From Amaurobius ferox (lineage: Eukaryota > Arthropoda > Arachnida > Araneae > Amaurobiidae), in contig OX578137.1 of assembly GCA_951213105.1 (NCBI GenBank), positions 80,194,104 to 80,258,103 of the forward strand: a stretch of DNA of 64,000 nucleotides, written 5' to 3'. The notes beneath the pieces were generated by a model. The model was given only the letters and a program-made list of their open reading frames with translations. It had not been told where the DNA came from and did not search any database. The position numbers and the translations under genes are program-made. This document shows positions 1 through 11,494 of the stretch, one piece after another; positions within the stretch are counted from its first letter, which is position 1; each line of letters begins with the position of its first letter.

Positions 1-860
1 CACGCTTCAAGCATCCCGGATCACGAATTGAACATTTATGAAGTGATGTCTGTATGTGTGTGTGTATGTGAAAGTATGTGTGTGTGTGTGTGTCAGTGAG
101 TCTTTGGAGGACGATATCTCACGAACGAATAGAGCGATCCGAATGAAATTTGGTACAAAAATCACAATCCATGAATACTGGAAGCCTATTGTTTTAAAAT
201 ATAATCGAATGTTCAGAACCCCACTAAATTTTCGAGTGAAATTTTGAAAAAATCATTAAAGAATCAAAACATTTAATAAAGTTACGCAAATAGACATTTC
301 GTATGTAATTTTTCCTTAGAAAACGATTGACATAAACTTTAGAACGCTGGCATGAACCGTTCTCGAGATATTGCACATTTTTCAAACAAATTTATTAAAA
401 TATTCCATAAATGAAAAAAAATATTAACTGTTGAGGAACATGTTCAATTTTCATATGTAATATCATGCGATAAATTGGGTGACATCATTCTCGTGGATCT
501 AACTCGTTCCATTCACGAGAAAATATACTTTGAGTAATACTTTTGTATTTGAACGCCAATAGTCATTTATCCGCTGTAAGAATAACTTATTTCTCCTTCC
601 ATAACGCTTGGCGAGATTTTAGCGACGAATTTGGCGGAATGTCGCCAACTTGGCGGCATTTTTAAATGTTGCCAAATTAACAAAAATCTAGACAAATGGA
701 TAAAAATGGCGCTAAATCAATGAAAATGACGACTAATTGAAGAAAATTCGAGTGAATGAATATGAGTACCAACTATAAGAATAACATTTTTTTAACTGTA
801 AAAGTAGTAAATTCATTGAGTTATATAAGGAAAGTCACATGCTGCACACATCAGATTTTT
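1..860 (+). repeat. Dispersed repeat T1, copy 1 (cut by window edge)
   Basis: This stretch aligns by eye along its length with 2775-3701 and, reversed, with 45308-46085. Shared landmarks in order are a TG-rich microsatellite (about 50-95), a block around ATGAAATTTGGTACAAA, a GC-richer patch with repeated TTGGCG motifs (about 606-680), and the terminal segment GGAAAGTCA...CACATCAGATTTTT ending near 860. The left end lies outside the window. No transposase or reverse transcriptase frame is present, so it is probably non-autonomous. The class is unknown. A short frame at 56-247 runs through the microsatellite and is not believed to be a gene. Confidence 0.75.
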
Positions 861-1643
861 GTATACTGCGATCACAGGCATATATGTAAATAAAAATATA
901 GCGCACCCCATGTCTTGTAGTGTTAGCTTATTACAATAACGTAAAACTTAGATGAATTGACGTACCGGCAAAATATTACTGCTTTCCATAAAAATAAAAA
1001 AAAATAAAGACAGTATTTTTTATTGAGATAAACTTTTAAAATAATCCATCATGCTTTCTTGGACATATATCTTTCTAATGATGCGACTTTCAATTAAAAA
1101 CCATGCATTGATTAATATTTATAGCATTTCAGAATCCCCTAAATTAACTGAAAATCCTTGAGTTCTGATACAACTTTATTAAAATCGTTATATATAATTT
1201 AATAGAAAATGTTATGATAATTGGGTATGCTAGAAATAAACGGCTGAAATAGTTGGATGATTTTTACGTCCTCTTTTCTTTACAACATGTGCTTCATTAA
1301 CAAATTATTTTAAATTGGCCGTCCGTTTCCACGTTATGCAGGTTTCATTTTACGCAGAGGAAATAATATAAATTTCCTATACTTTTAGATGGGACTAAGC
1401 ATATTTTCCGCTTATTACAGTGTTTTGTTTCCTGCAGCTGCCATTTCAAACAGGTTTAACTGAATCTGAAAAAAAAAATCCAGTTAAAATGGGCGTTAAT
1501 TGGACCACATTTTTATTGGATGTTTAATTGGACCACAATGGACGATAGTTTTTTATTCAATTCTTAATGGATTCATTTGAAATTTGTCAGATACCAATAT
1601 TATGCAACTGGTTGAAAATATGCAACATTTGGTTATTAAATAT
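861..1643. other. AT-rich intergenic stretch, nothing recognised
   Basis: No coding frame or known repeat is seen. One small oddity is the motif TTAATTGGACCACA, which occurs twice within about 35 bases near 1497-1535. Confidence 0.5.
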
Positions 1644-2193
1644 TGTTACGAATGTGCAAAATCTCTCACTGGAGCTTCTTATGAAAGGCAGTCGGAGTGC
1701 ACACCCATACCGACATCATTTCTTATGACGTGAATCTAGGGTTCCCACGCCCTGAAATTCGAATTGGGATTGCCAAATTTGGAGATTTATCGTCAATTTG
1801 ACGACATTTAGAGAATTTTTGAAAGTTTGAGAAACACTTAAATATAACCGATATTCTACGAGATATAAGAGATTTCTAGAAGTTTCTACGGAGAGTTTAT
1901 AAAAGGAGTCATCACGCAGTTGGAGATCAGTTGACGTGATACGAGCTACATTGGACTGTGGTAATCGTCAATGAGTTGAGAATAGCAACTGCTATTTTGT
2001 GAAATGAAATAAATCAATGTTTCGCGAATTGTATCGGTTGTTTTGTGAAATTACGGGAGCGTTTAAATGCTGTTTTATTATCTATTGCTCGTGTTTAAGC
2101 TGTGTTTGTGAATAAACTTGTTACTTATCCAGAAGTTTGGACTAATTCTTGTATTCTGAAAGCAAACCTATGGTTTCAGAGGATGCGTCTTAA
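1644..2193 (+). mobile_element. Candidate solo LTR (Gypsy-like)
   Basis: The block starts TGTTACGAATGTG, a start typical of arthropod Ty3/Gypsy LTRs. It holds a strong TATA box (TATAAAAG at 1898-1905) followed by promoter-like sequence and AATAAA signals near 2008 and 2112, which is the layout of an LTR. The five bases before it (AATAT at 1639-1643) recur near 2194 and could be a target duplication. The right end does not show the expected CA, so the border is uncertain. No internal retroelement sequence adjoins it, which fits a solo LTR. A cellular promoter is the main alternative. Confidence 0.45.
1898..1905 (+). promoter_or_regulatory. TATA box inside the candidate solo LTR
   Basis: TATAAAAG matches the consensus TATA box. 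It is followed about 30 bases downstream by sequence suited to transcription start. Its position about 250 bases into an LTR-like block fits an LTR promoter. Confidence 0.45.
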
Positions 2194-2774
2194 TAATATT
2201 ATATAATTTTAACTTATTTAATAATTTAGATTGCAAGTTATATTTATTTTGCTCCCGGCGCAATAAATCTCTGCCAAATTGGCTTTTGTTTTTCTAAAGA
2301 TAGTATTAGTAATCAAAGATTAGAATTCACCGTAAATATTCAAAAATAATTTAGGGAGATTGTTTTTTTTTCTCTAATCTTACCTTATTTCTTAAAAAAA
2401 CTGTAGTTAAAACCAACATATTTGAATTTAATATATGCTTGACAACACAGGAAAAAGCAAAAGGAAAGCTATTCCAGTATATATTCTAAATTAAATAAGA
2501 AAATATTAGAAAAAATATTTGAATCCAATTCAGCAAAAGATACGACTCCAAGAACGTTTCGAAGCTGCAATGATTGCAAAAAATAATGTTTTAAGAAAAA
2601 AGTAGTTTAATTTTATATTAAATTCTAACTTATCATAGATATTTATAATGAAAAAAGCCTTTATTTTTAATTATTAATAATCAGTATTTATAATAATAAG
2701 AGGTATTTTTCATTCAGTTTTCAGTGCTTATTCTTTTTAATGCGATTCATTATAACTTTCCTTATGCACAAAGT
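2194..2774. other. AT-rich stretch, nothing recognised
   Basis: Very AT-rich sequence with homopolymer runs. No coding frame or repeat relationship was seen. Confidence 0.5.
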
Positions 2775-3701
2775 ATAATGCATCAGGAAAGTATTGTGAT
2801 GGGGTGGTTGAAAATTCGAATTCGAGTTTTCGATGAGAGAGCACGTTTCCAAGCATCCCTTATCACGAATCGAACATTTTTAAGGTGATGTCTATGTGTG
2901 TGTTTGTGCATGTATATGTGTGTGTGAGTCTGTGGAGACGATATCTCCCGAACGAATGGAGCGATTCGAATGAAATTTGGTACAAAATTACAATTCGTAG
3001 ATACTGGTAGCCTATTGTCTGTAAACACAGTCGAATGTTCAGAACCCCCCTAATTTTGGAGTAAAATTTTGAAAAAATCATCAAAAAGTCAAAACATTTA
3101 ATAAAGTTATGCAAATAGACATATCGTATGCAATTTTTTATCTTATGCAATTTAGAAATCGATTGACATGAACCTTGGAATGATAGTATAAACAGTTCTT
3201 GAAATATTGCACATTTTTCAAATAAATTTATCAAAAAATCCCATAAATTAAAATGAAATATTAACTGTTGCGAAATATGTTCACTTGTTATATGTAATAG
3301 CATGCCATAAATTTGGTGACATCATTCTCTTTGATCTAGCTCTTTCCATTCATGAGACATGGTACTTTGAGTAATACTTTTGTATTTGTACGCCAATAGT
3401 CATTTATCTGTTAAAAGAATAACTTATTTCCCAGTGCATAATGCTTGGCGAGATTTTGGCGACGAATTTGGCGGAGTGTCGCCAACTTGGCTACTTTTTA
3501 GAATGTTCCCAAATTAACGAAAAACTCGCCAAACGGATAAAATAACGCTGAATCAGTGAAAACAACGACTAATTGACGAAAATTCAGTATCTTGGAAAGA
3601 ATATAAGTTTCTACTATAAGAATAACCTATTTTTTTACAGTAAAAGTAGTAAATCCATTTCATTATATAAGGAAAGTCATGTGTTGCCCACATCAGATTA
3701 T
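2775..3701 (+). repeat. Dispersed repeat T1, copy 2 (near full length)
   Basis: This is the most complete T1 copy. It opens near 2783 with AGGAAAGTATTGTGAT, followed by a near-palindromic stretch around GAAAATTCGAATTCGAGTTTTC (key part 2809-2832), a TG microsatellite (about 2893-2928), the ATGAAATTTGGTACAAAAT block (2969-2987), the TTGGCG-rich patch (about 3440-3510), and the end GGAAAGTCATGTG...CACATCAGATT. The end contains a small hairpin, ATGTG/CACAT. The antisense 146-residue open frame at 2863-3303 has no recognisable domain and is judged spurious because it lies in repeat DNA. Confidence 0.8.
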
Positions 3702-4121
3702 TTTTAAGTTGCTACAGATAGCTGCAGAGAACACATTTTTTTATCTGACAGTGTTTATCAAGTACGTTTCCAGAATTGTTTTTTTAGTGGGGAGGAGAAG
3801 GGATCCCATGAGCTATTAAGAGCAAACGACTCTGTTTATATATGCTAAAGATCTCATATGACACTGAAAAAAAAACACTGGAATTTTAAACTGATGTTTA
3901 CTTCAGAAACAGAATAAGATATTTCTAAATTATTTGACCTGCTGAGTACGAATAGAACCTCAACGGTAATGACTTAGCTTAGACTTCCAAGATAAATCGA
4001 TTTTAGTTAAACACACTATATGTACACACTGCAATTTAAACAGCATATGCAATATAATCGTTGTAAGTCTATTTGCTGATCAATAAAGGAAAATCATTGT
4101 GTATAAAAACAGAATGAATCA
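3702..4121. other. AT-rich stretch, nothing recognised
   Basis: No coding frame, RNA gene or repeat relationship was seen. Confidence 0.5.
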
Positions 4122-5350
4122 CAGTATAATAAGGAAAATGAAAACTTAAACAATGTATATAAGCATAAATAGCACAATATTGTAGTATACAGCTGTTTCG
4201 AGGATACGTTGGATCATCTTCGTCAGAGCAAGAAAACCAGCAAACTCGAAGTTCAAAAGATTATGGGCACTAAAGGAAGAAAGAGAGAGGATTCTATACC
4301 CAGAAACTGCATTAAGAGAGAGCCAATCAGAAGGCAGCATGAAAAAAGGGTTATCTAAGTCAAAACGAGAAGTAATGCACAAAATTGGAATTAGTAATGC
4401 GCCAAATCGTAACAAGAATATCCCGACAAGAAGAGTCAAATCTAAATAAGAATAAATGAGAACTAACAAGACGTAAAATAGGGTAAAACGACGCATAAGA
4501 GTGCCAAAGGAATAGAACTCAGAAAATGGAAAATTTTACAGAGCACTCCGTCAGACCACGGACAAAAATTGAGTACTGGACAAGCCATATATGGTTATTC
4601 GAATTTTTCTGGATATGGAAGGCTTCAGAGAAGTAAGATCATAGATAAACGTACATTCTTGTATGATCTTTGCTGAAGAAAACTCAGTGTAGTAATATAG
4701 GCTGGATACCATGTGCTTATAGTATATAACACTTCTTCATTCTAGGAATTTTATGGAGAGTAGAGAAGATGACATTTTATTAAAAAGTGTATTTTCTCAC
4801 ACATGAAAAACTTTTCACGAAATGCAAATCTAGATTTTCTTATAGAATCAATATATAAAGAGAACATATGTTATCGGAAAAAACTTTAGGGTTAGTAGGT
4901 GTCATTTAACTTTTTTGTCGTCTTTCTGGGAATCATTTATCTTCTTCTGACTTTACTCGTCTTGCTAGGATATTCATATTGTGTTTTGGCATACGCCAAT
5001 CTTAGGCAATACATGTCGTTTCGGATTGCCTGGTTGGTTTTGTATGATGCTTTCTGATTGGCACGAATACTAACAAATCTGGTCAAAAGGACGAAATGGG
5101 CACAAATGTAAACCATAATTGTATATAAATAAAGGGCTGTCATGTGGTGAGAATAAGAGTGTGGCCTATCAATAAGGAACCCCCGCTTCTTAATTTCGCT
5201 CCCATTCTTCCTCTTTTAGATTTCGAATTTGTCGGTCTCTTCTACAGACAAAGGGTTTCCAGCCTATCCTCAAAGCAGCTGTATGCTTCAATATTATGTT
5301 ATTTGTTCTTTTATACATTCTTCAAGTTTTTATTATACTTTACACAAAGA
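4122..5350. mobile_element. Inverted-arm element F2, copy a
   Basis: The left arm (about 4122-4260) and right arm (about 5200-5350) are imperfect reverse complements; the match includes the stretches around CAGCTGT and CAATATT. The left arm on the minus strand holds CTGACGA (4226-4220), a 20-base segment able to form a stem, then GAAA (4199-4196), which is a hammerhead-ribozyme-like core. Related arms occur at 41125, 53080 and 54185. The interior shares a motif around GAGAGCCAATCAGAA (4315) with 40870. A 116-residue antisense frame (4146-4496) falls inside the element and has no domain; it is judged spurious. Confidence 0.6.
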
Positions 5351-5984
5351 GTATTATAATTTTTCATATGTTATAGGTATAATATTAATCAATGTAGTGC
5401 ATGTACTAATATATTTATGACTGCAGATACATGCTGGAATTATTTTAGCTTTTAAATATTTAATACATGAGAAACCAATGAATATTTAAAAACAATACTC
5501 GGCAAAGCTCATGTAGGTGTGTATTGCAATTATACACACACAACTTTTTATACATCTCCACATTATTTTGAAATGAGTACAAAACTTAGAATTCCGAATA
5601 AAAATAGTTAATAATAAAACAATCTTACCTTTTCGAATATTTTACACTAAATCTCAAAATTACGAAAAATCTGAAGAATGCAACTGTTTAAACTACGGAT
5701 GTAGGTCATTTATTGAATCTAATTTAAACTGAAAGAATCTTATTAATCTTAACACTACATTAATTTTGTTAATTTTCTTTATCATTCCTTGACATTGTTT
5801 AAAGAAGAAGTATGCAAGCAATTTAAATTATTCATGATCAGACGTAATTAAATATGCCATTTAAAATTATCTTTAATGACATTTTTGAAGTTAAATCCTA
5901 TTGTTTTCTATGCAAATAAATGTCGCGATGGGTATTGTTAGAAAGAAGGAAATCCAAGGGTGTTTGACTATTAAAGCATTTTTA
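5351..5984. other. AT-rich stretch, nothing recognised
   Basis: No gene, RNA or repeat relationship was found. Confidence 0.5.
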
Positions 5985-6250
5985 TTAATAACTAGCAGCA
6001 CACCCGTTCTTCGGAGTGTAAAGGAACTTAAAATCCACAATCATGTGTAAATTCCTACAGTATACTAAATGACATTGTTAATCAAATTATTCTGTTAAAA
6101 TATTTAATTTATTGCTCCTAAAAAGAAGTTTAAGAATATATGTTCTCACTTATCAAAATTATCTTCACGAGCAGATCTGAAGAATAAAACATCCTGTCCA
6201 CTTTTGTAAGCAAATTTACAAAAATATGAAATCGAATCAATATATGCAAA
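5985..6250 (+). repeat. Dispersed repeat C, copy 1
   Basis: The segment beginning CTAGCAGCACACCCGTTCTT matches, reversed, 39425-39735 through shared landmarks (TTAATTTATTGCTC..., AAACATCCTG, TATTGATTCAATTTCAT in the reverse copy). A shorter direct copy of its start lies at 45226-45307. It may be the end of a retroelement, but no coding sequence is attached and the class is unknown. Confidence 0.6.
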
Positions 6251-6568
6251 ATAAAAGCATTCAAATTGTATGGGATCCGTACTACTTATATACACGAATG
6301 TTAGAAAATACAACCTGTATTAGTAGATTACATGTATAAATTGAAAATATCAACCAGTAACCTTTAAACCTGAAAGCAGTAATTAATTCCAATGTATGCC
6401 AAAATGAAAATATCAGTTGAATACTATTTTTTTATTTATTTCGTTGTTTTCATAAATTTCACTCCGAGATCCATACTTAACCATTTCAGACAAATCTATA
6501 TCATTAACACTCAGAATGTTCGCCTTTTAAATAAAGACTTTAAAATCCAAAGTCAACGGACTTTTTAC
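6251..6568. other. AT-rich stretch, nothing recognised
   Basis: Nothing supported. A short open frame at 6392-6637 runs into the next repeat and is not believed. Confidence 0.45.
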
Positions 6569-6925
6569 TTTCCCTACAGTACATGGTTATGTATAGGGAA
6601 AGTATTGGAATCGTGTCGAAAACTGCAACTCAAGTAATTTTAAACAATTTAAATAAATAGTTATTAAAATTGCCTAAAATATGGACTATATTATTTAGTG
6701 ATTTCGTTTAATAATTTACATTTGCGCAAAATAAATATTGAATAGGTACGAAATAGTTTTCCGTTGCGTCATAAGAAAGCCCCAAATATCCATGCACGAT
6801 TTAACTCCAAAAATATTGTCCCGTCGATATTGTAAATATTTATTATTATTTCGTTGTAAAAATGCAAAGCCATTGTAATATGTAAGGAAAGTCATGTACT
6901 ACCCACATCAGATTTATTGATATAT
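6569..6925 (+). repeat. Dispersed repeat T1, internally deleted copy
   Basis: It has T1-like termini: TATAGGGAAAGTATTGGAATC near 6592 at the left, and GTAAGGAAAGTCATGTACTACCCACATCAGATTT near 6889-6920 at the right. The usual microsatellite and TTGGCG patch are missing, so this appears to be a short deletion derivative. Confidence 0.55.
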
Positions 6926-7689
6926 TATTCATAAAGTCTTGAACATACACGTACACATACACCAGCTCAAAAACGTTGATTCGAATTCAGTAAAGCTAAA
7001 CAATTCAAGTTTTCACCTCTGCCCCCATTATTTCTATAAGCATTACTATAAATATAATAATCTAATATTAATTTGTTTTATGTTAAAACATAAAATAAAC
7101 CGATAAATTCAACTATTTTAATCATTGATACGAGTCATATGTTAAAACTAGTTTCTTTACAAAAAAATCTCTTGACAGATTAACTACATCAACGTTCTTT
7201 CGAATAATTTCTTTACCATTTTCTGACATGATCTGAAGTAATTGAAATGATATGCAGTTACATTGAGTTTAGTAATTAAGTATTAAGTACAGCTGTTATT
7301 TATATTTATATGAACGGTGGCGATAAATATTGTTTAAAGTGTGGAAATTGATAAAAGTTTCGGATTATAAAAGTCTTAATAAATAGCAAAAAAAACATAT
7401 AATTGTCTAGACAATTAATTAAATGGAAATAACTTACTGGAGGTCTTAGGAGGAAATATAAAAATCATTCTTCATAAATTAAATTCATAATTATGAATAT
7501 ACTTCAGGAAATTAAATTCATAACTGAGTAACGCCCACGTATTTAAGATTAAATAAAACAGTAATTCGAGTAATATTAAAACATCTCTAAACAAAACAAC
7601 AGTATTGTAAAAAAACAAAAATTCGATAAGCAATGAAAAACGTCAGCAAAAAAAAGGGGGGAGGAGGTAACTAAAAACAAAATAAAAAA
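6926..7689. other. AT-rich stretch, nothing recognised
   Basis: No supported feature. Confidence 0.5.
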
Positions 7690-8487
7690 TATGATGTGGG
7701 CAGCACATGACTTTTTCTGCAGACTCAAATTCAGTTCCTCTTTATTTTTTTAATAATTCATTAAATTGAATCTAATTGCAGAAAACAGCACTGAATTTGC
7801 TCTTTTAATTCAATGTTTGTTTTTATTTGTTAATTGGATATTTTTCCCAAATGCGATGTAGTAAATATGCGAAAACACTCAAATATCTAGAGAACGATTA
7901 GTTCTAGAGTAATGGGGTTGATTGTACTCTGCACTCGTCAAAAATTAATTATAAAACGAGCATTTAACAGATGTATTTGAGCATACGTAGTTTTTTAGTT
8001 TAGATTTTGACTATTTTTGCGGGCCATTTCGCAAAAAAAGGCAGGCTATTTTTTTTCGAATCGTACCCAAATCTAATCAGCACCAGAGTAACCCACAGAC
8101 TTATACCAAATTTTGTAAAATCTGATCCATTAGTTTTTCAGCTAGCGTGGATACAGATAAGTTTTGAGAGCCACTTCGCAAAAAGAGGCGAGTTATTTTT
8201 TCCCGAATTATATCAAAAACTAATCAGCACCAGGGTCATGCACAAGTGACTTACCTACCAAATTTCATGAAATTTGGTCCATAATTTTTGAAGTGGATAC
8301 ATACATTGCACAGACAGACACACAGATACACAGACAGACATACAGATACACACACAGATGTCACGCGAAAAATAGTTTTTTTCGTATTCTAGAGGTTCCA
8401 AAACGTGAAGATCCGTCGAAAACTCGAATTGCGATTTTCAGCATGATTCCAATACTTTCCCTATACGTTACCATGTATTGCAGGGAA
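7690..8487 (-). repeat. Dispersed repeat T1-related copy, minus strand, with duplicated inner module
   Basis: Reversed T1 termini bound it: ATGATGTGGGCAGCACATGACTTT near 7690, and GGAATC...CTTTCCCTAT near 8446-8465. The interior differs from other T1 copies. It has two related modules of about 130-150 bp (about 8020-8160 and 8160-8290), each with TTCGCAAAAA.AGGC, TAATCAGCACCAG and an AAATTT.GTAAAAT/AAATTTCATGAAATTTGGTCC block, then a CAGA/CACA microsatellite (about 8310-8358). The frame at 8007-8249 reads through this and is judged not a gene. Confidence 0.6.
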
Positions 8488-8652
8488 AAAAAAGAAAGAA
8501 ATTGACTTACATATGAATGCTGAAAGAGAACACTTGCTCCCATCTGGATGGAATTGTACTTGGCGTCAAAATATATGATTTCATTTCTTATGTTGGCCAA
8601 CGTTTGTCATTACTGAACGAATTTTGTACAATACTGCTGTTTTTGTTTAGAT

Positions 8653-8740
8653 ATATCACATATTTCTGTGGCCGGCCACTCAACCAGCTGTTCATAACCT
8701 AGGGTGAGTCGGGTGGCCTGGGTCTTTCATATACTTTTGT
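8653..8740 (+). repeat. SINE tail fragment
   Basis: GTGAGTCGGGTGGCCTGGGTCTTTC (within about 8704-8728) matches the middle tail in the array at 11569-11640. The tail is bracketed by CATATTTCTGTGG-like and CATATACTTTTGTGG sequence, a possible imperfect target duplication. Confidence 0.5.
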
Positions 8741-9099
8741 GGAGAATATATTTTTGTTGAAATTAAAGTAAAATCCGTGCGCTTGCATTCTTTGCTCTGT
8801 ATTTAATTGCGGTTTACGCGTGGTTAAAATTTTTGCAATGTAATACTTTTGTCAGTGGATGCTTCACACGCATTGTATCTGTAGCAATTTCTAATGTGAA
8901 GTTCGATCGGGAAATACCCAAGCCTGTTGTTAGGCAATTTTCTTTTAAGAGAACCTGCAGACCTGATATATGCATTTAGAGATTCAACATTTGTATCTCT
9001 GTATTTTTTGCCTTCGTACTTCTTTTCTCTGTACTTCTTCTACCCCATCTTGTGGAGTATGTTTACTGTGTTGTACGCAATGCAATAAGTTCTTGTTAG
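8741..9099. other. Stretch with nothing recognised
   Basis: No supported feature. Open frames on the minus strand here run into the SINE and are discounted. Confidence 0.45.
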
Positions 9100-9310
9100 G
9101 ACCTACTGGAAGGTTTAAAGGTTTAAGGTAACGGTTTGGACGGTCGGGAGAGCAGCTCAATATAGGGCGGTACCCAGTGGGGTGACATTCATAGGGACTG
9201 TACCACCCTGCCACCAACCTCTTGGACCCTCCTTTCCCTGCCACCAACCTCTCGGAATAACGTTCGGACCCATAGATTTAACGTACTAGTACAGGGGCAA
9301 TTTGGAGACA
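9100..9310 (-). repeat. tRNA-derived SINE body, minus strand, 5' truncated
   Basis: Read on the minus strand this matches the body of the full SINE at 60508-60801: ATGTGGGTCCG-like start, GAGAGGTTGGTGG, CCACTGGGT and TTTGGACGG-like end. It carries an internal tandem duplication of about 36 bp around CCCTGCCACCAACCTCT (about 9207-9255). No tRNA-like head is seen. Confidence 0.65.
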
Positions 9311-10215
9311 AGGATGATTTTAGTAATATCCTTGTGGCGTGAAGTAAATATACACTTGGCACCGATCGCACATTACTCATGTAAAAGTACTGTTTACTTT
9401 TTATCACTTGGCACGTAATGTTACCGCGTTTCTAAATCTTATACTCTTATGACAAAAGCAATTAGTATGTATTTGAAAATATTTCGTTGATTTAAAGTTC
9501 AATTTGACTTACAATTTAATTAATTTTTGTATCAATGGGAGGATATAAACTCTGTGTATGAAATATGTAATTGTTATTTCTACATTAATAATTTTAATGA
9601 AACATAATTAACAAGTCATCATCCTAATAAGTAACAATAAAATTCAGTGTTACTTTTCTGTCTTAAGATTCTGAAAAACATCGATTAATGGTTTTAGTGT
9701 TACTAATAATTAACGGAATTCTAGACAATCAAAAAAAAAGGACATCCATGAGGTGTTTACTATTAATTATTTACAAATTAGTGTTATTGTACAGTTTTAT
9801 GGACATGATTATACTTGTACTTATGTCCGTAGAATTTGTTCAAAAGTACAATTTTTTTTAAATGATAAAAAAAGAAGCAAATAATTTTTAAATTTTCTCA
9901 CAAAATATTAAAAGGACATTCAAAATTAGAAGAGACAAACTTAAAAGGATTTATTTCATTAATATTTATCACTCAATGTAACTGACTCATCCTGAGAAAA
10001 AGAACAATTTCGAATGCTTAGAAATTATCACGATTGTCCAATGTCCAACTCTTTGATATGTTGACTATAGTGTTTATTCCAGCTGTATGGACAGATACTG
10101 CTGCCTATAAGTTACTGTGGGAAAGGGATAAAAAAGGAACTTAAAGTAATACTTAACGTTTAATATACTACATGGTCGTAAACTCGTACATAGTGGACTT
10201 ATTATTATTGTATGT
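9311..10215. other. AT-rich stretch, nothing recognised
   Basis: No supported feature. Confidence 0.5.
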
Positions 10216-11030
10216 TGCTTTGTTGCGCCGCTATTAAAACCTTCCAATTATTTATCTTTCGCGCGAGTTCTGTAAAATAATTATTAATTAATATAATACT
10301 AAATGGATCACACCATTTAAACTTTAACAATAAAATATTTATTAACAACATAAAATACATATTAAATTCATTACACAATTAATTATATTATTTCGGCGGA
10401 GGGAACATGTGAGATCACTTAAATTGCCTAAAATATGTTTAGACCCAGATATCTGTTTGGGGAACACATACCTTCAAGTCTGTCTTGGACTTTATTAGCA
10501 ACACGTACTTGATGTCGTCCTTATTACTAGCATTAACTCCAAGTGTAATGCATCGCCCATAACTTTGTCGATCATACTGCACTGCTGACTCAAACACTCC
10601 ACTTATGTCATTCTCGCAGTCATTTCTGTATTCGCCAAGTTATATCGTTCTAGTCATAATGTCGAACTCGTATTCTTCAGTATCGTCGTTCTATCATAAT
10701 GTCGCACCAGTATCTATATATAAGAACAAGTGTCGTTCTTCAGTCACAGGCTGTGGCTCTTTTTCCTCGAAGGTGTTACTCCCCCATTTCTCTGATTTGC
10801 AGCATTCAGGTAACGCAACAGGCACCTTCACCATTGGTTAACCTTTTATCCAATGTCGTTATTTCCATTTTCGTAAGGGCCCGCTCGGCCTTCTCTGTCT
10901 TGACACTTCTGGTTTTTGGTTTTATCTGACCTCTGGGTTCACATGCTGTAAAGCCTGACGTCATCCAGACTGGAAGTATTGTTTGCCATTTCAGACACAC
11001 AAATATTGTACATAAAACTGTCACATCAAA
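10216..11030 (-). mobile_element. LTR-like block, minus strand (uncertain)
   Basis: Read on the minus strand, this GC-richer block resembles an LTR. There is a TATA-type element (CTTATATATAGATAC, about 10730-10716), repeated GAACGACGA/ATTATGACTAGAACGA segments, an AATAAAGTCC signal followed by a splice-donor-like AAG/GTATGTG, and an end GCGGCGCAACA at about 10221. No matching second LTR, retroelement body or convincing target duplication was found. A promoter plus first exon of a host gene is the alternative. Confidence 0.25.
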
Positions 11031-11494
11031 ACAAATGTCAGATCTATTTCTGGTCTCCCAGTAACTAACCTAAATTAAACAAATGAAATTATATTTTCAG
11101 ATCTGACTCTCTAATTTGAGATATTTTTTATAAAGTTGAACTAATCGGCGGCCACTAAAATGACGTAAAAATACTTACTACATACTAACCATCTAAGTGA
11201 AGATCGAGGGCATAGATCGCGCCCATACAGGGCTGCTCCTTGAGGCCGGACCAAGGCATACGTAAACATCGTCGTATGTGTGGCAGATGCTATTATTTAA
11301 AAGTTATCATGGAGTGATTTGTCATCATTAGTGATAAGAGTTGCCATTAACCGTTTAGGAGTTATTATGAAGAGTTTAAGAATAAATTTTTCATTAATTT
11401 TAGGAAGCATATTAAATATTATGATATTTTCCATTTTATTTTCCGTATTAGCGTGCTACAAAGGATGCCATTTGTGGTTCAACAAAAAAATTAT
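11031..11494. other. Stretch with nothing recognised
   Basis: Moderate GC around 11145-11290, but no identifiable feature. The 71-residue frame at 11319-11534 has no known domain. Confidence 0.45.

Noticed and set aside
2863..3303. 146-residue minus-strand frame
   Set aside because: It lies antisense in a T1 repeat, has no domain, and T1 copies elsewhere do not keep the frame.
4146..4496. 116-residue hydrophobic minus-strand frame that could suggest a membrane protein
   Set aside because: It runs through the F2 arm and its hammerhead-like motif. Hydrophobicity follows from T-rich codons.
9120..9300. Overlapping minus-strand frames of 72-87 codons rich in Gly and Arg
   Set aside because: They are translations of a SINE body; similar frames appear in every SINE copy.
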